Both the position numbers and the translations under genes were made by a program. The notes under the pieces were generated by a model that was not told the DNA's origin, ran no database searches, and saw only the letters and a program-made list of their open reading frames with translations. 64,000 nucleotides of DNA from Biomphalaria glabrata. Taxonomy: Eukaryota > Mollusca > Gastropoda > Planorbidae. Shown here piece by piece: positions 21,510 through 32,106 of this stretch (its first letter is position 1; every line of letters begins with the position of its first letter). The stretch spans positions 48,692,213 to 48,756,212 of the forward strand of contig NC_074716.1 in the NCBI RefSeq assembly GCF_947242115.1, given 5' to 3'.

Positions 21510-24060
21510 TCACAGGGTGTAATGTCTTAAAAAGCAAATTACACACTCAAAATGCTATGAGAGTAGCCAAAGTGGGTTTTGAGTTTTAACTCAATTCAGC
21601 GGGGTTTGATGCTAAAAATTATCTCTTGAATAAAAAAAAAAGCAAATTACACACTAAATATTCTTGAGCGTAGCCAAGCTAATGGGGTTTAAATCCCCCT
21701 CCTCCAGATGGCTTTTTACAAATTTTAAAACCCATCCAGATGGTTTTGAGTTTCAAATCCCCCAACAGAGAGTTTTGAGGTTAAAAATCTCTTTCATCAA
21801 TAGTATTCTAAAGCAAACTACAGTTACAAAATTCTAAATGGGTTTTGAGTTTAAAAACTCCAGAGATTTTTTTTTTAGTTTAAAACCCCTCAACGGATGA
21901 TAAAACTTTCGATATGAAATCCAAAGCAAACTACAGTCACCTAATTCCAACAGCCGGTACGTGACGTTTTGGCTCCGCCGTTTTGGCCCCGCCATTTTGG
22001 CGCGAGACGTTTTGGCACGAGCTGTTTTGGCGCTGGGGACGTTTTGGCGCGAGATATAATTTGACGATAATTTAATAAGCATGTAGCGCTTATAACGTAT
22101 TTATAGCGTATTTATTTCACTCTACCATAATACTGTATGTATGGTATGAATTCTAACACCGTCCAGCGAATTATTTTTTTTTAATATAAAGGTTTTGCTT
22201 ATTTCATGAATATAGGCCTATAATAAGTCAGATTTCTGAATGGTAATGACATGCTATCCCCTCCCCCTTTATTTATTTATGAGTTCTGCTAATCGCACTG
22301 GATGACATTTTTCGATTTCTTTCCAAAAGACAATCTTTTTATTTTACAGTGTAATACTTTCATATAACAAAAACCATGTTAACATCTAAAGCTTTATTAC
22401 GCTGAACACTAAGATACTTTGAAAAGATATATGTTGAGAAATCGGGTAGGGGTGATTTGGGTGACACATCTCGCATTGACGAATGAACAAATGAAGACAA
22501 TACAAGGACCTAGCACTGGTCGTTGGAGTCATGCGTCTGGCGATCATCTGCTTGGGACTGGTCATTACCTGTATCACCTATCCCGTCCCCTCTCTTCTGC
22601 TCACATTTCACTCCTTGTATACACTCTGCGCCACCCCTTCCCTCTCTTACGCGTAAGACTATAATCTGGTTCTAGCACTCCTCTTGACATCACTAGGTGC
22701 GAATTTATAATCCTTTTTCTTAAATTCCGAGAGCGGCCCAAAGTCTATCCCTGTCTTTCAATCTCTTCGCCCCTACATCTTTATAAGCTCGCGTAGTTTG
22801 GACCATTCACTAGTCATTTTTTTTCCAGCACACTGACTGACTAGATAAAACTTTCGCCATTTCATTCTATTATATTTTAAACTGAAAACCTGGTGGCAGT
22901 CTATATATACAATGGAAAAAATCCAGTCGAAGCGAGGAAAAGACAACATTTCGCATGCAGGATATCTCTATGTTTTTGATAAGTTTAGTGCAGACCACTG
23001 TAAGTATGAAGTATGGATGGCAGCCTGGTGTTGTGTAATATTAGAGATTTAACACATAATTACATAACAAACTTAAATACCAAAAATAGCGGACAAAAAT
23101 ATTTCTTCTTCTGTACGTGAAAAATATGTCTTTACACAAACACTCATGCAGTTCTGTTTAAAGATATAATACAATGAACGTGCATAATGTATTTCGTGTC
23201 AAAACGTCCCTTGCGCCAAAAAGGGCGGCGCCAAAAACGACCTTCGCGACAAAACGGCGGTTCCAAAAAGGCGGCGCCAAAACGTCCTGCTTTGTCCAAC
23301 AGCGTAGCCAATAGAGGTTACACATTTCGACCAATGGCTAGGCTCCATTAATAAAGTGCCGAAATTGAAAAACACTAAATGTAGCTCAACAAAGATGGCT
23401 AAACGGATTTTAGGAGTCAGTTATAGATTCGGGTCTAAATCAAGGAAATCTTATGCCGAACTGGGAGTCGACCCCTTAGTAAGGTTGTGACAGTGCGTCG
23501 CATGAGGTCTGCGGGTCATGTTCTCCGACAAAATGAATTACCGGTACGCATAATAAGAGGTACGATGACATCCTAGTACAACTTGGCGCCACACTTTCAT
23601 GGAGGTCCACAGAGCAGGTGGCAAGAGGCTTCAGACATTGCCACTGGCAGATTGTTGTGGAAACAGCTTGCCGCCCAATGCGCCGAACGGCGCGGGAGGA
23701 TCTAAGTCAGTAAGAATAGAAGATTAGGTTTTTGAAATACAATTTTTAATAGCAGGATAATGCACTGTAGATGTTTCAGAATAAGCATTTTGTAGGCTTT
23801 CAATACCGGAAATAGCGCTTGGTGTCGGGGCTCCGTTCCGCGCTTGGGGAGCTCCAGCCCTTGCTTGCAAGGGCGGGGAGTCTACAATTTTTCCACAAAA
23901 CTCCAGGAGGAGCCTATTGTAGTGTACAATAAGCGTCTCTTCCGTATAAATGAAGGGTCAGAATGTAATAAAGATTAATTATGTACACACACATACATAC
24001 AAATATATAAATATATATATAAATATCTATCTATATATTTATTTTTTGCCGGGGGGGGGG
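21510..24060. mobile_element. Element A: non-autonomous transposon, inverted relative of element B, interrupted
   Basis: Sequence from 21510 to 21953 (repeated phrases such as GTTTTGAGTTTAAAA, CCCCTCAACGGATGA, AAGCAAACTACAGT) and from 23303 to 24060 is the inverse of 29060-30300 and 28420-29045 in element B. A 1.34-kb transposon (21954-23294) splits it. The right end reaches a G-run at 24051, matching the poly-C near the left end of B. The left end is lost near the LINE at 21175-21475. Between 23395 and 23705 it carries a decayed LINE-like coding piece (RRMRSAGHVLRQNE in one frame, LLWKQLAAQCAERRGR in another). Confidence 0.7.
21954..23294. mobile_element. 1.34-kb non-autonomous DNA transposon with GTTTTGGC subterminal repeats
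   Basis: The same 8-bp word, tccaacag, flanks it at 21946-21953 and 23295-23302. The uninterrupted order is visible in element B. The ends share ACGTTTTGGC(T/G)CCGCC as inverted repeats. Just inside are several reiterations of GTTTTGG(C) on the left and their inverse CCAAAA on the right. The interior holds no transposase that I can see. The 8-bp target fits hAT or P-like elements, but the ends match no family I can name. Confidence 0.75.
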
Positions 24061-25130
24061 ATAGAAAATATATATAAAAACAACAGCAACAACCAAACAC
24101 AAAACTACTTAGGTAATATTTACTTTCTTAACGAGATAAGCTCTTTTTTTTTTCTCCAAAATACAGTAAAAAGCTCAACCTACATACCCTTGTATCTGAC
24201 CCATGCATTTTTAATTGATGATACCATATGAAATTTAGTGTCCGTATCTAGTAAAGCCAATCTACCACCAAAGCCTTAAAAAAAAAGGAAGAAAACGCAA
24301 TTTGATTAGAAACTTGAGGATGTAGCACTTACATTAATTAATGGGATATCTAAGAGTTATCATTTTTTTTAACGCGTCGGAAAAAAGCTTAATACTTTAA
24401 ATGTAAGCAACAGCAGACGACTTTTTTTGGGGTCTCTTTTTGTTAAATTTTCCCATAAATCCTTCCATCTCTAAGCGTAACTTAACTTTTTTTCTATTCG
24501 CGGCTCAAACCAAGAATGCCTTCATATCTGTTTTATAAAGCTGCTTATATGTTGTTGTGTTTTAGCTACTTTCTTAACAAATCAAATATGTTGGCTTATT
24601 ATCATGTTCCACAAAGTATAAGATCCGTTCAACTTTTCCTGGTAGATTCTACATTCAGAGTTCACTTGTATTTTCTTTCCATATCATAAACATACCATTG
24701 TTAAAGGTCATGGTACCGATCCATCAGAGAGAAAGTAATGATCCTAACGTAGATAAGATACTTTTTTCAACCTTTTTTTTTTTTTTTTTTTTGGAAAGGG
24801 GGAAGGGATTTTCTACACTTTGTGCCGAGGTTTCGGCGGGCCGGATAGAACCACGTCGCGGGCCTGGTCTGGCACGCGGGCCGTATTTTGGGCATCACTG
24901 GGTTAGACGAATAACGGACAAAAAGACTGCTTGTAGTGAATCTTGACGTCGTCGACTGTGCCTTTATTTCTGTAATAATGTTTTATGTTGTCCAGGCCGC
25001 GTTATCTTGTAATCTTTTATTCTCTGGTGAGCTGTACTTAAGAAACTCGAAGCTGTAATCAATAACATTCCATGTAATCAACATCATATGCATTATATCT
25101 ACACCAGTGGCGTCACAAGGGGTGACAGAC
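24061..25130. other. AT-rich spacer with poly-T and a hAT-end fragment
   Basis: Poly-T of about 20 at 24773-24792. At 24835-24905 lies GGCGGGCCGGATAGAACCAC followed by ...GGGCCGTATTTTGGGCATCACTG, which looks like a solitary hAT end. Nothing else recognised. Confidence 0.45.
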
Positions 25131-26284
25131 TCACTGGCGGATCCAGGGGGGGGGGGGGGGCGGTAGGGGCGATCGCCCCCCCCCCCCACTCGGCCGACCG
25201 ACGAATTTTAGTATAGAATTTACACAATCTGTATACGAATTTATTACTTATGTTAATAATATATACTAATTATTTATATTTCAACCTATTTTTAGATTAT
25301 TTCACCCCCCCTCTAGTATTTGGTGGGGTCGGAAGGGAGCGATAGTATCAATCGCGCCCCCCCCCCCTTACACTTTCGAGTGGGGGGGGGCGGTCCAATT
25401 TATTTCTAGAAATCACAGCTTGCTAACAGAATCAATTAAATATTTATATGATTAAAACTTGTTATTGATATTTTAACCGATCTTTATATTATGTCGTTCC
25501 CTGTTTGCCGATGGGGAGGGGGGGGGGGCGAATACCTCTACTGCCCTTTCCACCTAAACCCTTTGAGTGGGGGGACGCGGTCCTACTTTTATGGAGAAAT
25601 CATAGTTTGTGAACAACATTAATTCAATTAATATATAAATTTTAAATTATGTCAATCCCTTTCTGGTATCTTGCCGATTCGGTGAGTTGGGGGGAGAGCG
25701 ATTGCATGTACTGTCCTCCCCACACTAGTCCTCTGAGTGGGGGGGGGCGGTCCTATTTTTATGGAGAATCATAGTTTGTGAACAAAATTAGTTGAGTCGC
25801 CCCACCCCTATTCTTTAATGCCAAATGCAATCTTTACAGAAATTATTAAAGGAGCGAGGATTAATCGTTTTAACTCTACCGCCCCTCTCATTTCCAGACA
25901 GAGGTTATGTAATTTCACATTAATTTATAATAATTATTTTAAGAAAGTTAGAATTCAATCGAAATTTTTCAGTATAAGAGTCACGATTGAGATGAGTTCT
26001 AAACCTAAATAATTATATCATAGTCCCTTTCCCAACCTTTACACAATTTGATATTTTGCTAGTTAAATAAATTTGGGACTATAACTCACAATTTATACTT
26101 CAATTTTATTGAATATTATTTTTTCGGCGTTGATCCTCAAAGCCAAAATCTAAATATGTGGGTTATCTTATTTTTTCAAGGAAAAAATCGGTTTTATTTG
26201 CAATGTATTAAGGGCCTATAAATTCATATTAGAATACTTTTCAAGTACAACATTATTTGAAAAGTCCTTTTTTAATAGTATGAA

Positions 26285-26765
26285 TAATGAGCCTTTGGTC
26301 AGGAGAGTGCTTTTCTTCTGTGAAGAATGCAAGAAATCTTTTTTGGCGTCGGAACCTCACTTATGAATAATGAGCTGTAGATGTCAGGAGAATACGTTTC
26401 TGCAGTAAAGAATGCAAAAAAAACGCTTTTGGCGTCGGGGCTTTGCCCAGAACTCCATTGATGAATAATGAGCAGTAGATGTCAGGAGAATGCGTTTCTG
26501 CATTGAAGAATGCGAAAAAACGCTTTTGGCGTCGGGGCCTCGCCCCGAACTCTATTGATGACTAATGAGCTGTAGATGTCTGGAGAATACGTTTCTGCAG
26601 TGAAGAATGCAAGAAAACGCTTTTGGCGTCGGGGCTTCGCCCCGAACTCTATCGATGACTAATGAGTAATAGATGTCAGGAGAATGCGTTTCTGCATTAA
26701 AGAATGCAAAAAAACGCTTTTGGCGTCGGGGCTTAGCCCCGAGCCCCACTAGGAAACCTTATAGC
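26285..26765. repeat. About 97-bp tandem repeat, 5 copies
   Basis: Units carry GAATAATGAGC, GATGTCAGGAGAATGCGTTT and CGCTTTTGGCGTCGGGGC. Successive copies are 97 bp apart, except the first, which is about 86 bp. Confidence 0.9.
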
Positions 26766-26819
26766 GCTGCCCCAGTTGTTTTGTTTTTCGCCGGAGGTTG
26801 AGAAATCCTGCTTTTTAAT

Positions 26820-26823
<4 letters not shown>

Positions 26824-26875
<52 letters not shown>

Positions 26876-26950
26876 TATGTGTGTGTGTGTGCTGTACGCA
26901 CGTTTATGCATAGGGTTAGGGTTTACTGGGCGTTAGGGTTAGGGTTTGGA
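26824..26950. repeat. (AT)n microsatellite, (GT)n, and short TTAGGG-like run
   Basis: About 25 AT units, then GTGTGTGTGTG, then at 26911-26950 four TTAGGG/TTAGGGTTT-type words. The telomere-like run is too short to be a telomere and looks like a simple repeat. Confidence 0.85.
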
Positions 26951-27544
26951 AAAAAATCGCCCCCCCACTCCAAAGTTTTGGATCCGCCAGTGATGTCCGT
27001 GACACTCAAGTAAAAAATGCACTTCGTTAAAAAACTGACAATTTAAAAAATAAACGACAGTGGTTAAATACAGGAACATGTTATTTATAACAAAGAAATA
27101 GATCTTAATACTTTTTTTTTTCATTTTGACTAAACATATAATTTTATTTTTTAATGAAATTCTAACAAAAGGTTTTAAATGCTATATCATACTTAATATA
27201 TCAAGGGAAAAGTAAAACCATATACATACCAACTGCATGTATATAAATGAACACTGCTTTGATAAAAAATGTGTTAATCAAATCTATTAAATTAGTGGCT
27301 ATCACGTTAAAATCAGGATGCCAACCAAGAGTCACTGTTTAATTAACACATGACGACATTCTTCCGGCATAAAATATTATTGAAATCTTACATGTAATTA
27401 ATGTAAATTTCGTAGCATTGGAGAGTAAAAAAGTGGCCATTGAGATTACTGAAAAAAAGCTGATGTTATTTAATAATTATTTTTTTTGTAAAAGAAGTTC
27501 TAGCCAATATGAAGGAAATGTTACAATGTTGTAAAAAAATGTTT

Positions 27545-27713
27545 AACATGTTTCGGATGTTCCTTCAGAGTTGAAGTTAGTTTACGTCCTAGTCCAAACC
27601 TCCCCCAGGAAGACGGGGGATGGAAGCGGGCAGGATTTGAACCCCGGACCATCAATGAATTCAAACGACAGTCCAGAGCGCAAGCCGCACGACCAAGCAG
27701 CCATCCTGAATGT
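27545..27713 (-). mobile_element. Second tRNA-derived SINE family
   Basis: On the minus strand: GGATGGCTGCTTGGTCGTGC (A-box-like), GGGGTTCAAATCCTGCCC (B box), then a body with CCCCCGTCTTCCTGGGGGAG and TTCAACTCTGAAGGAACATC. The head and body differ from the SINE at 33774. It lacks a normal anticodon arm, so it is not a tRNA gene. Confidence 0.75.
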
Positions 27714-28361
27714 GTCTGTCGAATAATATTCTTGCATATTTTAGGGTATTTTTCTTCTTCGCTTGTGCCGAGAATGGTTCTGGTGCTTCCAAATGGGAAC
27801 GATTTAGTTATTAAAAAGCAAACAAAACTGTATTCTTTTATTGCCGACTTTTTTCAACTAATTGTATTGAAATGAAATAAAAACTTTGTAACTTAGTGTG
27901 GTTGAAATTTAGTCCGATATTGGAATATTAAAAGACGTATGAAGAATTCATCTGGATTGGATAATTGAAAAACAAGTTCTAGCATCCGGCTACAAATACA
28001 ATTGACAAGGAAGTCGTTGCCATGATTGATGTAAAGAAAAAAAAAACAACAATGGAAGGATATATTGCACGGACTGTTTCTATAAAAGTAGAATATTTAA
28101 AATATTGTGACCATATTAACAACAAGACTTTATTGATTGAAAAATTCCCATGAGATGACGGAAATGTTGTATACATAAAAACCATAGCTGAAAGTTCATC
28201 TGAAATGTTAAAAAGTTTATAAACGTTTTAGCAAACGACGAGAAGATATCAGAGTCAGAATGATTGTAAGCACCTTTGTATTTTGTTTGACGACACACCT
28301 GACATAGAACACTTGACATAGAACACTTGACATAGAACACCTGACATAGAACACTTGACAT

Positions 28362-28453
28362 CATGGGCGTAGCCAGGATTTTTTTTCGGGGAGGGTTTTG
28401 GGGGGGGGGGGGCTACCAACCCCCCCCCCCCCCCCGCGGAAAAAATCTATATT

Positions 28454-28484
<31 letters not shown>

Positions 28485-30695
28485 ACATAATTAATTTTTA
28501 TTACATTCTGACCTTTTGTTTATTTTAGACTCCCCGCCCTTGCTAGCAAGGGGGTCGGGGGAGTTCGCAGCGCTCCCCCAGCGCGGGGCGAAGCCCCGCC
28601 GCCGAGCACTGTTTCTGGTATTGAAAGCCAACAAAATGCATATTCTGAGGTATCTACAGCGCATTATCTTGCTATTCAAAAGTTTTATTTCAAAAACCTA
28701 ATGTGCTATTCTTACTGACTTAGACCCTCCCGCGCCGTTGGGCGCATTTTCCGGCAAGCTGTTTCCGCAACTCTTATTTTGCGTAATTCATTTTGTCGGA
28801 AAACATGTCCCGCAAAACCTCATGCGACGCTCTGTCACAACCTTACTAAGGATTCGACTCCCAGTTCGGCATATGATTTCTTTGATTTAGACCCGATCTC
28901 TATGACTGACTCCTAAAATCTGTCGTAGCCATCTTTGTTGAGACACATTTAATGATGTTCAATTTCGGCAGAAGACTATTCACACTTAATTAATGGAGCC
29001 CAAGCCACTGGTAGAAATGTGTAACCTTTCTTGACTACGCTCTTGGAATTAAATGCCTGTATTTCGCTTTAGATTTTATATCGAAAAGGAAAGTTTTTTC
29101 GTCAAATCATCTGTTGAGGGGTTTTAAACTAAAAAATCTCTGGGTTTTTTTTTGTTTTGATTTAATTCAAAACCCCATTTAGCTACGATCATAGAATTTG
29201 GTGACTGTAGTTTGCTTTAAAATAATATTGAAGAGAGAGGTTTTCAACTCTAAACGCTCTGTAGGGGAATTTTAATTAAACTCAAAACCATCTGGAGGGG
29301 TTTTAAACTTTAAAGAAAAAGCCATCTGGAGGAGGGAGATTTAAACTCAAAACCCCTTTGGCTACGCTCATAGATTTTATAGTGTGTAATTTGCTTTTTT
29401 TTTTTTTTATATCGAAGAGGTACTTTTTAGCTTCAAACCCCAACTGGAAGGGGGAGTGGGGTTAAACTCAAAACCCCTTTGGCTACGCTCATAGATTTTA
29501 TAGTGTGTAATTTGCTTTTTTTTTATATTGAAGAGGTACTTTTTAGCTTCAAACCCCAACTGGAAGGGGGAGTGGGGTTAAACTCAAAACCCCTTTGGCT
29601 ACGCTCATAGATTTTATAGTGTGTAATTTGCTTTTTTTTTATATTGAAGAGGTACTTTTTAGCTTCAAACCCCAACTGGAAGGGGGAGGGGGGTTAAACT
29701 CAAACCCCCTTTGGCTACGCTCATAGAATTTTTAGTGTGTAATTTGCTTTTTTTATATTGAAGAGGTACTTTTTAGCTTCAAACCCCAACTGGAAGGGGG
29801 AGTGGGGTTAAACTCAAAACCCCTTTGGCTACGCTCATAGATTTTATAGTGTGTAATTTGCTTTTTTTTTATATTGAAGAGGTACTTTTTAGCTTCAAAC
29901 CCCAACTGGAAGGGGGAGGGGGGTTAAACTCAAACCCCCTTTGGCTACGCTCATAGAATTTTTAGTGTGTAATTTGCTTTTTGTATATTGAAGAGGTACT
30001 TTTTAGCTTCAAACCCCAACTGGAAGGGGGAGGGGGGTTAAACTCAAACCCCCTTTGGCTACGCTCATAGAATTTTTAGTGTGTAATTTGCTTTTTGTAT
30101 ATTGAAGAGGTACTTTTTAGCTTCAAACCCCAACTGGAAGGGGGAGGGGGGTTAAACTCAAACCCCCTTTGGCTACGCTCATAGAATTTTTAGTGTGTAA
30201 TTTGCTTTTTGTATATTGAAGATGGGGTTATCGTAAATTTTGGATGGGTTTTTTAAATCAAAATCTTCCTCAACTGTGCTGTTGGAATTTCGGGATTGTT
30301 GTTTGCATTTTTGTGTTTTGTTTTATAGAAGAGGGGGATTTAACTGCAAAAACCTCTGGTAGGGGGTTTAAAATTCAAAACCCCCTGTAGGGGGTTTTAA
30401 ACTCAAAGCCCCCTGGTAGAGGGATTTGTATCTCAAAACCCCCTGATAGTGGTTTTTAAAATCTCAAAACCCCCTGGTAGGGGGATTTAAACTCAAAACC
30501 CCCTGGTAGAGGGTTTTTAACTCAAAACTGCCTCGGCTGTGCTGTGGTAAGTGATGATTTAGTATTAAAATCTCACCTAAAATAAACAAAATGAAAGCAA
30601 AAATCAGTCACTTAATTCCGTCCCCCCCCCTGGGGGGGGGATTTCATTTCGGGGGGGGTTTGAACCCCAAGAACCCCCCCCTGGCTACGCCCATG
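28362..30695. mobile_element. Element B: 2.3-kb non-autonomous hAT-like transposon with GCGTAGCCAGG ends
   Basis: Inverted ends CATGGGCGTAGCCAGG (left) and CATGGGCGTAGCCAGGGGGG (right, read inward) are flanked by the 8-bp word cttgacat at 28354-28361 and 30696-30703. Those flanks are also one repeat unit apart in the surrounding minisatellite, so the duplication is consistent but not independent proof. Inside are eight tandem units of 114-121 bp (29340-30215) and shorter units around AACCCCCTGGTAGGGGG (30360-30530). No transposase. Part of 28725-28940 matches the decayed LINE-like coding piece of element A. Confidence 0.75.
29340..30215. repeat. 114-121-bp tandem repeat, 8 copies, inside element B
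   Basis: Each unit contains GGCTACGCTCATAGA, TAGTGTGTAATTTGC and CTTCAAACCCCAACTGGAAG. Element A has only about one to three diverged units, so the array expanded in B. Confidence 0.92.
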
Positions 30696-30879
30696 CTTGA
30701 CATAGAACACTTGACATAGAACACCTGACATAGAACACTTGACATAGAACACTTGACATAGAACACTTGACATAGAACACTTGACATAGAACACTTGACA
30801 TAGAACACTTGACATAGAACACTTGACATAGAACACTTGACATAGAACACTGTTCAGATTTAAAAGTTATACGATTTTA

Positions 30880-31720
30880 AGGGGGACAAGAAAAGCTGAT
30901 GAGATCAATTTAATATCTTAAAATGTCTAGAATAGGTTGAGCTTGAATTTATATGTGGAGCTCAAAGATATGAAAATGCAGCTCCAATGTCTGGAACCAC
31001 GGAGCAGTAAAGGGAATTTATTAAGAACCAACAGAAGAGCTATTTAATAGATGTGTATAACATTCTAAAAAAAAAAGCACTGTGATTCAGAAATAAAAAG
31101 TATTAAAAACAAGAAGAAAATGACAGGCGAGCAATTACAAGATGCTGGACTCACTATTTAAGAAGAGAAAAAGAGTTTCATTTTTATGTGCAATGGTCCT
31201 TTTAAACTCTGAGCTTCAACTCCTACTGGAAGCAACTATTGATGTAGCAGGATTGCAGCAGATGAATTTGGAGTAATACAAATACAATTCTTTAGTTCAA
31301 CAACCAACAAAGTATTGTAGATGACAGTTTCAAAATAGTGCCGTCTATGATGATTTTTATCAAAAGGCGACATTCATACCATGACTGAGAAGAGATATTA
31401 CGGCAACAAAAGTTATTCGTAAAGAAAATAAAAGTTGACAGCCCATAATTCATATGCAACTAAGACGTTAAAAATATCCCTAAATCATTTAACAAAGCCT
31501 TCAGGCGTTTCTTGCTATCTGCTCATCTATGGCGTCATGTGAAGAAGAAATTTTTTAAAATTAAAATTAAGAACTTTTTGACACAAAGGAACAAAGGAAC
31601 AAACGTCACTTTTTACACAGGGGAATTTTTATTAAAAATGAAATCGTCAAAGACATGAACTTTTAACAACTTTTATCAACTTTATGATAAGTTTTCAAGT
31701 TTGAAATCCGGGAGAAAAAA
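30880..31720 (+). mobile_element. Possible decayed hAT transposase
   Basis: Near 31515-31600 one frame reads SMASCEEE and another KKKFFKIKIKNFLTQRNK. Together these recall the hAT dimerisation motif (ASCERSFSKLKLIKNYLR). Upstream sequence has no clear match. Weak. Confidence 0.35.
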
Positions 31721-31780
31721 AACAAAACAGTGTAATTTACTTATGGTTGCACTGTTGTAAACTTAAACTATAGATTGATG

Positions 31781-31860
31781 GCAATGTCTTCGATTCCGAA
31801 GATTAAGGATGAGTGCAGAGTTTCACTTGACTACACAGACCAATTGCACGATACATAAAT
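31781..31860 (+). repeat. CTTCGATTCCGAAG repeat, copy
   Basis: ATGGCAATGTCTTCGATTCC followed by GAAGATTAAGGATGAGTGCA. The same sequence begins the repeat at 54074 (split by a LINE and continuing at 55494), and a diverged copy lies at 59241. See 54074-55895. Confidence 0.7.
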
Positions 31861-32106
31861 TGTAAAAACTGAATTTTAAAATGTAATAGACACTCATTTT
31901 ATAGTTGTTCAACAATCAATAGTGCAAAATACAGCTGTTGGCCTAATTCAATTTTCTAGCGCCGTGACTTTTTTTCTCTAGGTATTGAGATGTTTTAGGA
32001 CCTTAACGTTAATCTATACAAAAACTTTAAGGTAAAATACACAATGGAACTTTGTTTTCCAAATGCTTTTACAATGTTTTACTATTTTTCTTAAAGTAAA
32101 ACTTAC

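Larger units (their letters stand above)
25133..26993. mobile_element. Probable non-autonomous hAT-like element rich in G/C runs and tandem repeats
   Basis: CACTGGCGGATCCAGGGGGG at 25133 and its inverse GGATCCGCCAGTG ending at 26993 suggest paired termini of a common hAT type. The adjacent 8-mers differ (gacagact, atgtccgt), so either the target duplication has decayed or the ends belong to two different insertions. Inside are three units of about 170-190 bp around CGGTCCTA(C/T)TTTTATGGAG (25200-25800) and another tandem array (26285-26765). Confidence 0.45.
28296..30851. repeat. 15-bp minisatellite CTTGACATAGAACAC, split by element B
   Basis: Four to five units precede (28296-28361) and about ten follow (30696-30851) element B. 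The unit is CTTGACATAGAACAC with a few ACCTGAC variants. Open frames on the minus strand here are the repeat read in frame. Confidence 0.92.

Noticed and set aside
26911-26950. Telomeric repeat
   Set aside because: Only a few TTAGGG-like words next to AT and GT microsatellites. Too short and irregular to be a telomere.
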